DNA of 45,435 nucleotides from contig JADGJL010000080.1 of assembly GCA_027600665.1 (NCBI GenBank), positions 1,546 to 46,980 on the forward strand, read 5' to 3'. The translations under genes were made by a program, and so were the position numbers. Shown in pieces: positions 33,438-44,408 of this stretch (within the stretch, counting starts at the first letter, position 1; every line of letters starts with the position of its first letter). This DNA is from Irineochytrium annulatum (taxonomy: Eukaryota; Chytridiomycota; Chytridiomycetes; Chytridiales; Chytridiaceae). The notes below the pieces were generated by a model, which did no database searches, had not been told where the DNA came from, and saw only the letters and a list, made by a program, of their open reading frames with translations.

Positions 33438-34312
33438 TTGTGTGGCGTCGCAGAAAATTTGTTCATGCAACACTTGCAGTGCTGCGAGTTGGTAACAGGG
33501 GCTGCCAGCGATTGATGCGGCGATGGAGGGGATGCAGATGAAAAAGGGTACTGCATTCCCGCGTTCGTTGAGGTGTTTGGATGCTTCGAGGATACCAAAA
33601 GTATTAATCTCCAACAAGAAGTCAACGAGCAAGCTGGACGGTCTCGTCCGAGCACCCTTCATGCGATCTGCCGCAACCGATAAGTATCCCCGCCGAGCAC
33701 AACACCTCTCGATCACGGCATGACGGCAGGCAATGTTGCAGCGCTGGATAACCCTCGCCGTTGCCTGCAACTCTGGCCTGGGTGGGCGGTGAAAAATGCC
33801 TTCCGCAGGTGTTTCGAAAGTAGTCGCCCCGATCCTTCTTTGCTCCACGCCAGGATCGCGGTTAAGTAAAACCCGAACTTAACATTGTAGGTTTATGCTG
33901 TAGTTTTGCAACTGATCGCGCCAGCGTTTACTGGACGTCTATTTGTGTTACACTTTCAAGTTCATTTGATCAGATAGCCGGCCTAATACCTTACTGGTTT
34001 ATGCATATAAGCATATCTCATGCTTTTGCGCAACAAACTCTCAGCCATCGGCGCAAAGTCTGCATGGTCTTTATCCACATCTATTTTGCTGTTCTGCTTG
34101 TTGTGTTGACTTAAATTCGTACGCACGTGAGGAACCTAACGCAAATCGAAAATTAAAAAAAAAATTGAAATAAAAATAATAGTCATATTTCATCCCCATT
34201 AAAACTGAGGTTCGTCCACCCTCAAAAATCATCTTACTCTTTGTGCCATAATCATCGCCATCTTCCTTGAAAGCGCTTATGATTACGAATATCCAACTTC
34301 TCTACATCCTCA
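33438..34312. other. Intergenic region left of F-box/LRR copy C
   Basis: Lies between the tRNA and the 3' end of the minus-strand F-box/LRR gene. It is AT-rich from 33880 on, with an A run near 34157. The open frame at 33342-33848 (minus) overlaps the tRNA and shows no domain, so it is not called. Confidence 0.5.
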
Positions 34313-35770
34313 TCATCCGTCAGGCCCATACTTCAGATCATTGACGTGGTGTTTTAAGCGTAGAATAGTCATCCCTTTGACACGGGCAAGTGAAGGCGAC
34401 GCGGCTGGGTCCTCGAGCATTTCAGCGAGGCCGACGTCGTACGCAAAAGGAGTACACGACGTAATAGACGCGTCAACCAGCGTCAGCTCCTCCAGGTGGG
34501 GCATCCCCTTTATGCTCAGCTTCTTATGGTCAAAGGCGAGGACCGCATATTTGATCGAGATGGTTTTAAGACCGAATCCGAAGTTGACGATGATGTTTGT
34601 GGGCTCCTTACGGCTGCCCTTAACTTCTAAATGCCTGAGCCTCGGCAGACAAACAACGTCGTCACCCAAGTTTACGCTGCCACTACCCAAGTGGAACATA
34701 ACCTCTTGCAAATTCGTAAGCTTCGAAATCGTAGACGGAAGACCCATGATGTTTAGGTTCGGTATAATCAGCTCAAGCTTTGTGAGTGACGTCATGGTGG
34801 AGAGTATGCCCCAAAAGGCCGTGTCTTGGACCCGCTTCAAATCAGTGTAGCCCACTCGAAACTCCTTCATCTGCGACCTTGACGCCTTCAGTATATCACC
34901 GAGTGCTTTCATATCGCCACTTCTGACGTGACCAGAGAACTGCGTCAGCTTGGGTGGGAAGGCCTTATCGATTTTAGATGGCAAATAGCCGACATTTAAG
35001 CATAAGCTTTGAAAAGCACCAAAACGTTTCGCCACATCGGTGATCTTGTACAACTCGGTGATATCGAAGAGTGCGCCGTAGCTCTTTCCCAGCACGAGCG
35101 TCTCAAGGTCATCAATCTTGCCAAGTGCAGACCCTATGTCGTCAGGGGCATCTGAGTCGCGCAACCAGGTAAGCTTCTTCATTCGGAGCTGCAAGAAAGG
35201 ATCCATCTCGGCAACGGTCATTTCACCAAGAATGAGGTGCTTCGCGATAATATCCCTAGACCGGCGGTCAAGCAGCCATTCAGTCCACGCTCGATGACGC
35301 ACGAGGCTCTCCTCCGTGACATTCGCTCGGTATTCCATCGATATGTGAACTGCGTCGAACGTCGCGGGTAGGTGGGGCCCTAACGCCGATGCCTCAAACT
35401 TCCTCCCGTTTCCCGCGTCATTATAGCTCGAGGACAGGTCGAGTTCGATAGATCTAACGGAGCGCAGGTACTTCCTCCACCTCCACGGGAGCGACCCGGC
35501 CCGGAGTTCTTCGCCACGCTCGTTCGCCATCTCGAGCTGTGTGAGCGCGTCTTCGTTGATATCGATCATCGACCGCTGATTGTGGTTCCCTATGACGGTG
35601 AGGCCTTTGAAGATGTCGAGGCTGACTTGCGCTGACCAGAGGACCGGCGTCGCTAACCTGAAGAATGCCGTCGAAGACTGCATGCAGGCGAAGAGCGCGT
35701 GACGGCCGGCCACGGTCCGGGGATCCAACTGATCGACGATGCAGGCGAGGAGATCCTCGTCGAAATCCAT
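34313..35770 (-). CDS. F-box/LRR-like protein, copy C
   Basis: Single-exon gene of 485 aa, full-length paralogue of the genes at 4297 and 6920. The N-terminus DEDLLACIVDQLDPRTVAG and ALFACMQSS then LATPVLWSAQ give the same F-box-like helix pair. Downstream repeats include MTSLTKLELIIPNLNIM, LTNLQEVMFHLGS, LPRLRHLEVKGS and MPHLEELTLVDA. It is closer to copy B than to copy A: GSALGKIDDLETLVLG and WTEWLLDRRS are shared with B. It supplies the lysine codon that is a stop in copy B. A role as an SCF substrate receptor is inferred from architecture only. It lies about 26 kb away on the other strand, beyond the biosynthetic pair. Confidence 0.75.
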   Translation of the reverse strand: MDFDEDLLACIVDQLDPRTVAGRHALFACMQSSTAFFRLATPVLWSAQVSLDIFKGLTVIGNHNQRSMIDINEDALTQLEMANERGEELRAGSLPWRWRKYLRSVRSIELDLSSSYNDAGNGRKFEASALGPHLPATFDAVHISMEYRANVTEESLVRHRAWTEWLLDRRSRDIIAKHLILGEMTVAEMDPFLQLRMKKLTWLRDSDAPDDIGSALGKIDDLETLVLGKSYGALFDITELYKITDVAKRFGAFQSLCLNVGYLPSKIDKAFPPKLTQFSGHVRSGDMKALGDILKASRSQMKEFRVGYTDLKRVQDTAFWGILSTMTSLTKLELIIPNLNIMGLPSTISKLTNLQEVMFHLGSGSVNLGDDVVCLPRLRHLEVKGSRKEPTNIIVNFGFGLKTISIKYAVLAFDHKKLSIKGMPHLEELTLVDASITSCTPFAYDVGLAEMLEDPAASPSLARVKGMTILRLKHHVNDLKYGPDG

Positions 35771-36657
35771 GTCGGGACAACGTTGGAGACAATGTCGTGG
35801 CGACTACAATGTCCTGGCGACTGAAGATGCGCGGCAGTTTCAGATAATTGCACAAGCCTCTCCATATTTGGATCAGCTTGTGGTGCTGAAGTTCCTATTT
35901 TTATCATCCTGCTTCCTTGATGAATGTGTCAGTCAGCGTTCAACTTCGTCGCTTATCCATCCTTGCGCGTCAGCCGTGAATAAAAGAACTTCACAAAGTT
36001 GCGCTCTTGTTTTGTCGAACGAAGCTGCCTTGGCTGTATCTCGTCTATGCAACGTAGTAAATGACCGGGGTAGTTCCTGACAGCTTTATTCTTTTCTTGT
36101 GAAGCTGGCTGGCGCCGACTCTTCTGCTTTCTGGAGTTTGCCACTTCCACGATGCGCCTTCTGCAAAGACTTCGTGCCAGCGAACGCGAGGCAGCCTTCA
36201 CGGTTGTCGTGGCCCTAGCGTCGCCCCTCCCTGATCCGGTTGTCCGGCCCACGATTGCACTTGGAACCTGGTTGCCAACGCCTTCCACCCCAAGCCCCCG
36301 ATCAGTGATACGACGCCGCGGCTCGCCTGGCAACTGGATCTGGCGGATGCAGATGGGCTGCCTTCGAACTCCTTGGCGACCATGTCGGCGGTCCGCCAGG
36401 CCGTCCTCCGCCCGAAGCTTTTCATTTCCTTTCCGGTTTCATTCGCCATGCAAAGCCCCTTAATCAAGTAACCGCCCAGTTACGTCAACCACCTTACGTA
36501 CGTTCATCTCAGGCCTTGCAAGTGGCCCGGAATCAGTAATTGCTTCTTGCCGATTGGGGACTTACTGGAGGGGAGAATACCACCTTTATTTTAGCTTAAG
36601 AAATGCCTTCCTTGCCCGACCGACGTCTCTTCCTCTTCTCTGCTCCACCCCGCCAAC
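35771..36657. other. Divergent intergenic region
   Basis: Separates the start codons of F-box/LRR copy C (minus) and the Cache/HAMP-like receptor (plus), so it should carry both promoters. Open frames of 89-126 codons occur on both strands (35953-36467) but look like GC-rich chance frames. Nothing else recognised. Confidence 0.45.
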
Positions 36658-38481
36658 ATGACGAAGGCCGAAGTCGACAACTTCTCTCCCGCGAGGAGAA
36701 GCAGCTCGGCCGCAACGGGTCGGAGTCAGGAGGCCTCCGTTGCGGAACTGGCCGCCGACCGCGTCCTCGAGAACCGATTTCCCGCCATACCGATCTGGGT
36801 GAGCCTTCATCTGGCGCCTTCTCATATGCGTAATTACTTAATCGCTAACCGCCTCCAAGGTCCTCCTCGTCCTCTTGATGACAACCTCAATCGTGGCCAT
36901 CGTCGTCCCGATGGCCCTCATCCTCGTCACGACCTCCAACTCATCCCTCAACGAGCTCACTACAATAACGATCCAGCTGGCTGCGACCGAGGCCTCCCAC
37001 GGCGTCCAGAACGCCATCTCGTCCACAGCCCAGATTCTTGACGCGCTCATGGCGTCCCCTTACTTCAGCAAGGACTTCCTCGCGCACGAGAGCAACGTCA
37101 GAGGCGGCGCTGGCGTCATATCCGCGATGATGACGGGCGTCAGAACGTTCGATTACCTGTCCGCATTGACATGCTCCACCCCCGGCCGCACGGCCATCGG
37201 GCCATATGGGCCCTTCACAAACCGGACGATCGTGCAGGCCGTATACGGGAGCCTGTCGCCCGCCGCGGCTTTCGGGCCGATGGCTCTCATTATCGGTGAG
37301 TAGTATGAGACGACCGTCACCGTTATGATATTCTCTTCCAAGGAAAATGGAGTCTAACGAGCTGTACCGCTCTTTTAATAGATCCATCTACCAACGCGTC
37401 GGTGACGGCGAATCTACTCTCCGCCGATTACTCGACCGTGGTGTCGAGCGTCAACATAGGCGTCGCCCCGGTCGCGACCACCGACGATGTCCTGCTCACG
37501 GACCAAGTCTCGTCCACGCCCTCCGTCGACCCATTCTTTGGCACCACCTTCATTAACACCACCGGCGTTCCTTTCTGGCGTATGTTTCACCCTTTGTTTA
37601 CGTTGTGTGTTGTGAGGCTAACGTTCGTTCTAGAAATGTCCTATTACAAGAACTTCTGGGCGGATAAGTTCAAGGCAGGCAGCTCGGCTCCTGATTTCGG
37701 CTGCAGCGTCGGTATCCGGATTGACGAGAGTCTCACCGTCTTCCTGAACTCGACGCGGGTCACGAACAACACCATCCTCATGCTTATGGACACCTCCGGC
37801 CTTCTGCTTTGTAAGATATCAATTTTATCTCTCTGCACTTTATCTTCTCTTTCTAACTCGTTCTTATCAGCAACCAACCGACCCGACTCCATCACAACCC
37901 CGATGAACGCCACCCACCGAGTTTTCCCCGACGCTAGCCCCGTCCCTGCCGTCTCCCTCGTTGGCCGCGCCCTTCTTTCTATTTACGGCTCCTACACCTC
38001 CATCCCGACCTCCAACACCCCGACCGTCCTCCAACGCCTCGCCGACGACGGCACGGATTGGTTCCTCTCCACCACCTCCGTCGCCGTCCCCGGCACGGAC
38101 CGCCTCATGTTCGTCGTCGCCATCCCGCGCTCGGACCTCGTCGCGCAGATGGACAACGCCGAGAAGCGAGGGGTCGCCGTCGCGACCACGGTCGCATGCC
38201 TGGGGTTGATCGTCACGGGTCTGATGATGTACCTCGCGCTGCGGCCGCTGCAGCGAATGGCGACCAGCATGAGGCAGCTGACCAAGCTCGACTTTTCGTT
38301 CCTGGAGAACGGCGTTCTGAACAGGAGGTCACCGCTGCAGGAGATTAGGGAGGTCGAAACCGTGTTCGACATGATGGTCAAGGCCTTTGCGGGCGCCATC
38401 AGGAGAAACAAGGCGCTGATGGGAGGCCAGGCGACAAATCACGCAAACAGCAGGTCGACGGGCGTGAGCACCGTGGTTTAA
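36658..38481 (+). CDS. Membrane receptor with Cache-like ectodomain and HAMP-like end
   Basis: Five exons (36658-36798, 36860-37295, 37382-37579, 37634-37810, 37871-38481), all GT-AG and in phase, give 520 aa. A first membrane helix (about 48-72, LLVLLMTTSIVAIVVPMALIL) is followed by an ectodomain of about 350 residues rich in Asn/Thr with many N-glycosylation motifs (NATH, NTTG, NNTI). A second helix (about 425-450, VATTVACLGLIVTGLMMYLAL) leads into a HAMP-like segment (RPLQRMATSMRQLTKLDF) and a helix ending in IRRNKALMGG. This is the layout of dCache-type sensors whose cytoplasmic part is usually a cyclase, kinase or phosphatase. Here the frame stops about 30 residues after that helix, so there is no output domain in the window. 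It may be a truncated receptor or act through a partner. The ligand is unknown. Confidence 0.65.
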
Positions 38482-39262
38482 AAATAGAGTAGCGTTTTAC
38501 ATGTATAGACTTCTTTATATTTTTGCAACCACATTTGTTGTATTTTGTTTATCATGCTGCTGCAGAAGCCCCCTTAATCCTACTTTGCAACGCAAATTTA
38601 CATCAACCCCATCTCATGCACACAAGTTCAAACTTCGAAATATACATGGTGTGACCCATGATATTGAAAGCACCGTGGCGGAAGTAGCAACAGGAAAAGC
38701 AAAAGAAGAAGAAGCCGAACCGATAAGACGGTGGAGTTACCGCAAGCAGCCGAGGCTAAGGCATAAATGTCATAGCGCGGCTCACCAGTCCGTAAAAGCA
38801 GACGCTACGATCACCCCAGCACTCATAATGATACAGCCCCTTGTTACGGTATCTGGTGCAAGATAGCATCAGCGTTTATTTTGCTATGCAAAAAGAAGGC
38901 CCTTATACTAAACGTAGTCACGCAGAGAGAAAATAAAGCAAGGCTGAACCACTTAAAAAAAAAAGCGTAACGTCGCTTAAATAGTAAATTTGCGGTTGGG
39001 AATGCGTAGGTAGGGCTAAGATTAAGATACACCCCCCGTAAGTCCGAAGACTAAAATGAGGAAATTGAATGAAAGGGAAAAGGGAAAGAACGCTTAGCAT
39101 CCACACCATAAGCCGACACAGAGAAGTAGCGTAGGGCATGTGTCATGACTGACTACAAGCCAAGTCCAAATGCGAATGCGTGCGGGCTATATTTTTGGGG
39201 GTTTCACGACACTTTGGATCGGCTCTTGCCGTGTGTCAATCTATCCCGGTTTTCTCCTCCGC
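38482..39262. other. Convergent intergenic region
   Basis: Lies between the 3' ends of the receptor gene (plus) and the CCCH gene (minus). Low in GC compared with the genes. Open frames at 38501 (121 codons), 38918 and 39145 show no recognisable domain. Confidence 0.45.
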
Positions 39263-41704
39263 TCAAGCCTCAACTAATGTCACAGCCGACTCAGCCCACT
39301 CAACTTGAACCTTCGTCCTCCCCGCCCTCTCAACAATGCAGGCCCTTACACTCTGGACACTCCTGGCGATGGTCGACAAACGGACGATCGTGCTCTTCGC
39401 CCGAAGATCCCGCGCCCGACGCCGCTCAGCCATCACGTCCCTAACCCGCCGGTCGCCCTCGTCACCATTGTCCTTATCCGCTTCGTTTTGGTCGCCAGCC
39501 TCCGCAGGCTCCGGGACAGCCCACACGCCCCACGGGCCCGCCGTCGCGTGGTGCACGACGTCGTGTGAGAATCGGCACGACTCTCCATACCAGCAATTGC
39601 CGCGTAGGAAGTAACGGCAGGCTGGCGTAAGGATTGCAGGCGCCGATGCGATGGGGTTCACGGGTACCGCCGAGGGGTGTGCGTACTCCCACATGGCACG
39701 CTCCTGCCCTCGCAAGTCCTCCGGGTGGAGGAAGTTGCATGATTTCCCGCGCGAGCAGCCGGCGGAGGAGTAGGCGTAACGACACTGGCGCGTCTTATAT
39801 TTCGGAAAGGAGCTGGGAGGTGTCGAGCGGTGTATCCTTTGCGGCGGGCCGGGGCGGGTTGCCGAAGCGGATGTAACGCTGTTCTTAGTCGCGGACGCGA
39901 GCGGCTCAGCCCGCACATGCCGGGTGGTGTCGTCAGAGTTTAGGCATGCGCATGGGAGTTGGTGACAAATGAACAGCGGTGACGACGGCACTCTTGATGC
40001 GCCCGGCATGAGGAGATTTGGGAGGATGGCGCTGGCGGTCGTCAACGGCGTCGCGTTCCTTTTGGCCTCTAGGAGGTCCGCGGTTTCGACTTTACAAAAC
40101 TGGTGCTTGAGCCGAGCGGTGGGATGATTGACGGGGAAGCGGATGCGATTGACCACATCCTCTGGGTGAAGAAATGGGCAATTGAGGCCCCGCCGACATC
40201 CCGCCGGCTTCCGAGCGTACCTGCATTCCCGGGTCTTGTACTTCGAATTGGACCCAGGCGCCACCGTCAGAGGGGTTAAGCCGCACGCGGTTGACTCTAA
40301 CGCGGAGGAAGGGGCGTCAATATTTGTTACTTGCGTAGGTGGAAGCGTTTGCAGAAACTGAGCGGTTTCTACGCGGCCGTCCATAGAAGCGCTCCGACGG
40401 CGAAGACGCGTTGCTATCGTCACTGCCGACGCCGGCGCACTCGGGGAGCGGCACCTGTTGCCATCCTGAGCATGAGCGGCAGAGGCAGGAGGACTTGCGT
40501 AGGAGGTTGCCTGCTGGTCAGGTGTTGGCGACAAAGCGGTACGGTGTCGTATTGCGCCGGGTGCGAACTTCATGCTGCCTACGCTTGTGCTACGTGGCGC
40601 ACGGCGTGAAGCGCGCATGATAGGGGATGAAGGCGCGCTTGATGCGTGCACCGTGCAAGTCTGGCGAGGGGTGGTCTCGGCGGTCGTGATTCGAGTAGCT
40701 CCCTTCATCACCTCATTGCATCCGCCGGCGTCAACGCTGCTGGCCTGGGCGTCGAGGCGCGTACGAGGGGATGCACGGGCGGATGGCGACGTCGGCGAGC
40801 TCTCTGAACCCGGCGTGCGAGGTCGCGGAGAGGCGGTATCGGCATTCCCCGTCCCGATGCAAGCTACGTTCTCTTCCTCACCGACCTTCCTCTGCACCGG
40901 TATCTCCTCAACGTTACGGCCGATCGCTGGTGTTTGCTCATTTGAAGCCACATCCAACCGGCGGTCGGTCCCCGCCACCGCGCGCCTCGCAGCGGCCTTC
41001 TCAACCTTCACCCCAATGGCCAGCGCGGCGTCCTGAGCCGCATTCCGCCATGTGGCTCCACCGAGAAACGCGGCCGCTGCCACGAAGGAGGCCGCGACGC
41101 GGCGAAAGACGGCGAGCTGGAACGTAACGGGAGCCGTGGCGGACGTTCGCGGGAAGGACGTGACGAGCTTCAAGGCAGCCTGGCAGATCATGTTCCTTAT
41201 TGTCGGCGTCAGATCGCGCGAGTTCGCGCCCCCGTCCGCTGAGAGCCCATCGAGCAGGCTCGAAAACGCGGACTCAGCGACGAATTTGGACTCGGGCGCC
41301 ATGGACGCGGCCGCCGGGGTGTCTCGGACCTCGGCTGCCATGGTCGACAGGCGCCTGCGCCACTCGACCTTCGGATCTGATAGAACGCGTTCAGAGGGGG
41401 CGACCAGCACCGTTCACGACACCTCACCTTCCCATCCAGGTTCTATGACCCGCTCGGTGCCCCGTTCGTCGCCGTCTGGGGGGCTCATCGCCGCTGCCAT
41501 GTCGAGCCACTGCTGGGCAAACACCCGTTCGTCCCGCTCCTCCCGGACTTTCATGTTCTTCTGGGCCTTGGCGGCCCTTCGTCCCCACCCGGCGAACGTG
41601 ATCCTCCGGACCATGTCCGCCGCCCCCCGCGCTCGCTGTCGCTTCCTCTTTTCGCGTTTAAACTCCTCCACGGACGAGAGCGGGCTCGCCCTGGGGTCGG
41701 TCAT
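39263..41704 (-). CDS. Triple CCCH zinc-finger protein
   Basis: Two exons, 41704-41428 and 41376-39263, with a 51-nt GT-AG intron, give 796 aa. Three CCCH fingers are visible. Two are near-identical C-x8-C-x5-C-x3-H fingers at residues 477-496 and 624-643, each framed by KYKTR and FLHPED. The third is a C-x7-C-x5-C-x3-H finger at 679-697 (CRYFLRGNCWYGESCRFSH). Such fingers typically bind RNA and act in mRNA turnover or processing; the target is not readable. The N-terminal half is Ala/Ser/Arg-rich and probably disordered, with a basic segment near residues 14-50 (EEFKREKRKRQRARG). Using exon 1 adds 81 residues compared with the open frame that begins at 41410. The family resembles fungal CCCH or makorin-like proteins, but no RING motif is seen. 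Confidence 0.8.
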
Positions 41705-42045
41705 GGTGTTGCAGGTGCTGGTGCTTTCCGTGCGTGCCGTCGCTGCGGCACTTGAAATATTCTACGGATCGGCGCGTGAGTGTCCCGTAGATCCCACGTC
41801 GATCCGCGTCGTGGTTCGTGAAGAGATTTACACTAGCAAAAGTGAGTCATGTGCGTTCCGGACTCTTCCGTCCGCTGTTGGGGGTCAGAGCCGAGGGCAT
41901 CTTTTCCTTACGCCATCTCTCTTTTCTTTGGGAAAGTTATAACGTAAGTTGTCAAGTACTTTTTTTGTTTCTTTTCATTGCTTCTTAGCCGCAATGCAGT
42001 AGTCACTTTAGGGTCACCTGTCCTTTAAGGCGAGCAAATGATTTA
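41705..42045. other. CCCH promoter region
   Basis: Lies upstream of the CCCH start (minus) and downstream of the F-box/LRR relative (minus). No TATA box is obvious and no gene is seen. Confidence 0.45.
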
Positions 42046-43769
42046 TCAATCCTTTACCTCCCCCTCTATCATGCCATACTTCTCCCTCCAAGATTTCTTC
42101 GCTGGCGTTTTCGTCGTGGATTTCTTCGTCGGCGTAGCCTTCGCCGTTCCAAGACTCTTATCTTGCACTCTGGTCCGTTTCGGTAAAGCTGCAGGGGCCA
42201 CCTCGCATAGACTTCTGTTGACCCAATGCAGTATCAACATTTGGAAGTCAACACAAAAACAGAAGTAAGACATCCTGACCAACCTGATTGAAAATATCTT
42301 CAAATGCGGCGCAATCTCCTTGTCGGCCATCAAATCGCGTAATATCCCAACGTCGACGTTCCCCTGTACGGACGACAACCTGGTAACATCCATGAACTCC
42401 AACACCGGCAACCCTGCCCTTGATACCGCCTCCGCACACACCTCCAACGTCCCATTCTCGATCACGACGCGTTTATACTTCGACGATAAGCGGGCCTTGA
42501 CTTCCTCCCAATGTCCAGGGCCAATGAGTGCAGTCGCGGCATCATCTCGAGCGTTTCAACGAAGTCTGCGCAGGCCGTCGGCCTTTCAGCCACTGTCGAA
42601 GCACAGAGTGCGACCATATGGAACTTGATCGAGAGCTCCGTTAATTTCACAAGATCCTGGAGCAATGTTGGGAAGTCGACGCGAAGGTGGCTGTCGAAGT
42701 CTAGATGGAGGGTCTCTAGCCATGTCATGACCGGGAGGGCGGTGAGGAGGTGAGTAAGGTTAACGTGCCTCCAAAGCACCTTCAGATGCACGCAGCTCGT
42801 CAATGACGCGAGGGGCTCGAAGACATTCGCCGTCCTTGACGGCAAATACCGGCCATTCCGGCCTGGGTTTGGCGCGCTGAGGTCGATGACCAGCTTGCGA
42901 AGGTTCATCGACACGGCATTGAGATTCATTTGTCGGTAGTGCGAGCCCGACATCCCCTTGTGGACTGTCAGCGAGGTGAGAGGGAAGCCGTCCGGGAAGG
43001 TCACGTGGCCGTCGGTGATGTATAGGTTGACCAACCGCGCTCTGCTCTTGACCTTTCTGAACAAGCATTCCCCGTCCCCGACCATGAAGGGGTCCACCCT
43101 CCCAATCGTGATCTCGTCCAAAACGTGCCTGACTCCTTCTAGCACGTCCATCACGTACTGCATCCCCGTCGGCCTCATAAACACATCATCGATCGTCACC
43201 TTCTTGACGCTTCTGTTAGCGAGGATTGCGTGGGCGAGCTTGACGGGCGTGCCCCAAAGCTGCACGTTCGAAGGCCCATCGCCCGCCGTCCATCGTCCCT
43301 TCAGCCATCCGAACCACGGGTCTGCCGGATCGCCCATAACAACCTCCACCTCGTCAATCCTCCGCAGCCACGGCCCCAGATCCGAGACGGCCCACGCCTC
43401 CCGCCCGTCGTGCAGCGACAGTACCATCCTCCGCACCGCGCCAAGGTACACTCCCCACCGCCACGCCCTCCTGTCGCCTGAATCGATATCGACGCCGCGC
43501 AACTCAATCACGGGATTGACGGCGACAGCGGCGGTGTCCTTGTCCGGGGTCGCAACATCGAGGATGCCGCGGCGGATGACGAGGACGGCGCGGGCCGACC
43601 AGAGCATACGGGCGGCCGCGGACAGGTACGGCGCGCTGACGAAGAGGCAGCTGAAGAGGGTGCGGCGGTCCCGGCTGTCTGCGGCGTCGAGATACCCCAG
43701 GATGCGGTCGACAACATCTTGAACTAGGTGGCCATGCACAAGCCGCTCAAATTCAAACGCCGCCCGCAT
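42046..43769 (-). pseudogene. Diverged F-box/LRR-like gene with a frameshift
   Basis: A 435-codon frame (43769-42462) begins with an F-box-like helix (HLVQDVVDRILGYLDAADS) and SAAARMLWSARAVL, followed by leucine-rich strands such as TWLETLHLDFDSHLRVDFP and LVKLTELSIKFHM. Its end turns into Arg-rich sequence soon after LHSLALDIG, while the next frame continues sensibly as HWEEVKARLSSKYKR, VVIENGTLEV and so on to 42046. A single missing G near 42516 (minus-strand CTGGACATTGG, expected CTGGGACATTGG) would explain this. The tail has a possible 69-nt GT-AG intron ending before 42208 and a Lys-rich end. It is either frameshifted or carries a base-count error. Its sequence is far from copies A-C, so it is an older member of the same architecture. 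Confidence 0.6.
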
Positions 43770-44408
43770 TCTATTTCTTTTTTTCTTAGGCTTTTTTGCT
43801 AACTGTTCTTTTTTGGCTTGAGGACTATGGTTAATTTATCATGTTGTCAAGGAGGGTAAAACGCGTAGCAGGTCCAGAGCGCGCCGGCGGACGGTGACAC
43901 ACCGCCCGCCCATGTCGGTTCCGCCCAACCTAGTGGACGTGGAAGGGGTGCTGGGGGAATTAGGATAGTGGATGCATGGTATTACTACGTCGATTCTTTC
44001 CTTCCTGAACTCCAGCTCGCACCATGTCAACACGGGAAGGAATACGGCGCCACAAAGCCGCAGCGGGAACACTGTAACGTCTGATTTCACAAATATGGCA
44101 TTGGTATTGTTCGTTTGTAAGGAATGTTAGAATACTCATTTAAATAAAATTTTGCTTTCGTTGTGGCGTGGGAGACGTTCTCATCGTCGTGTTAGTTGCG
44201 AACGGCGTAATATTCGCTGGAATATAATTATTCATTCTCACTCGATGGTGTAGACCCAGTGACTATGAAGCGTGCTCTTAGCATGCTGTCATTCTTCTGG
44301 AAACAGACTTTCGCGACGGAATTGCCCGCTCTTCTTTTCTTACAAGTGGCTTCGCTGTTTTGATGGCAGGACCTGTTTTATCCTGCTTCCTCCTCGTCGC
44401 CACCAATT
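43770..44408. other. Divergent intergenic region
   Basis: Lies between the start of the diverged F-box/LRR gene (minus) and the right-edge gene (plus), so it should hold both promoters. AT-rich stretches occur around 44100-44160. Nothing else recognised. Confidence 0.45.

Noticed and set aside
33342..33848. Minus-strand open frame of 168 codons
   Set aside because: It runs through the tRNA-Lys gene and has no protein feature.
36152..36467. Open frames on both strands before the receptor gene
   Set aside because: About 90-126 codons, Arg/Ser/Pro-rich, no domain and no supported splice link to the receptor.
41052..41942. Plus-strand open frame of 296 codons
   Set aside because: Antisense to the first exon and intron of the CCCH gene. 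Low-complexity Ala/Arg/Ser composition with no domain.
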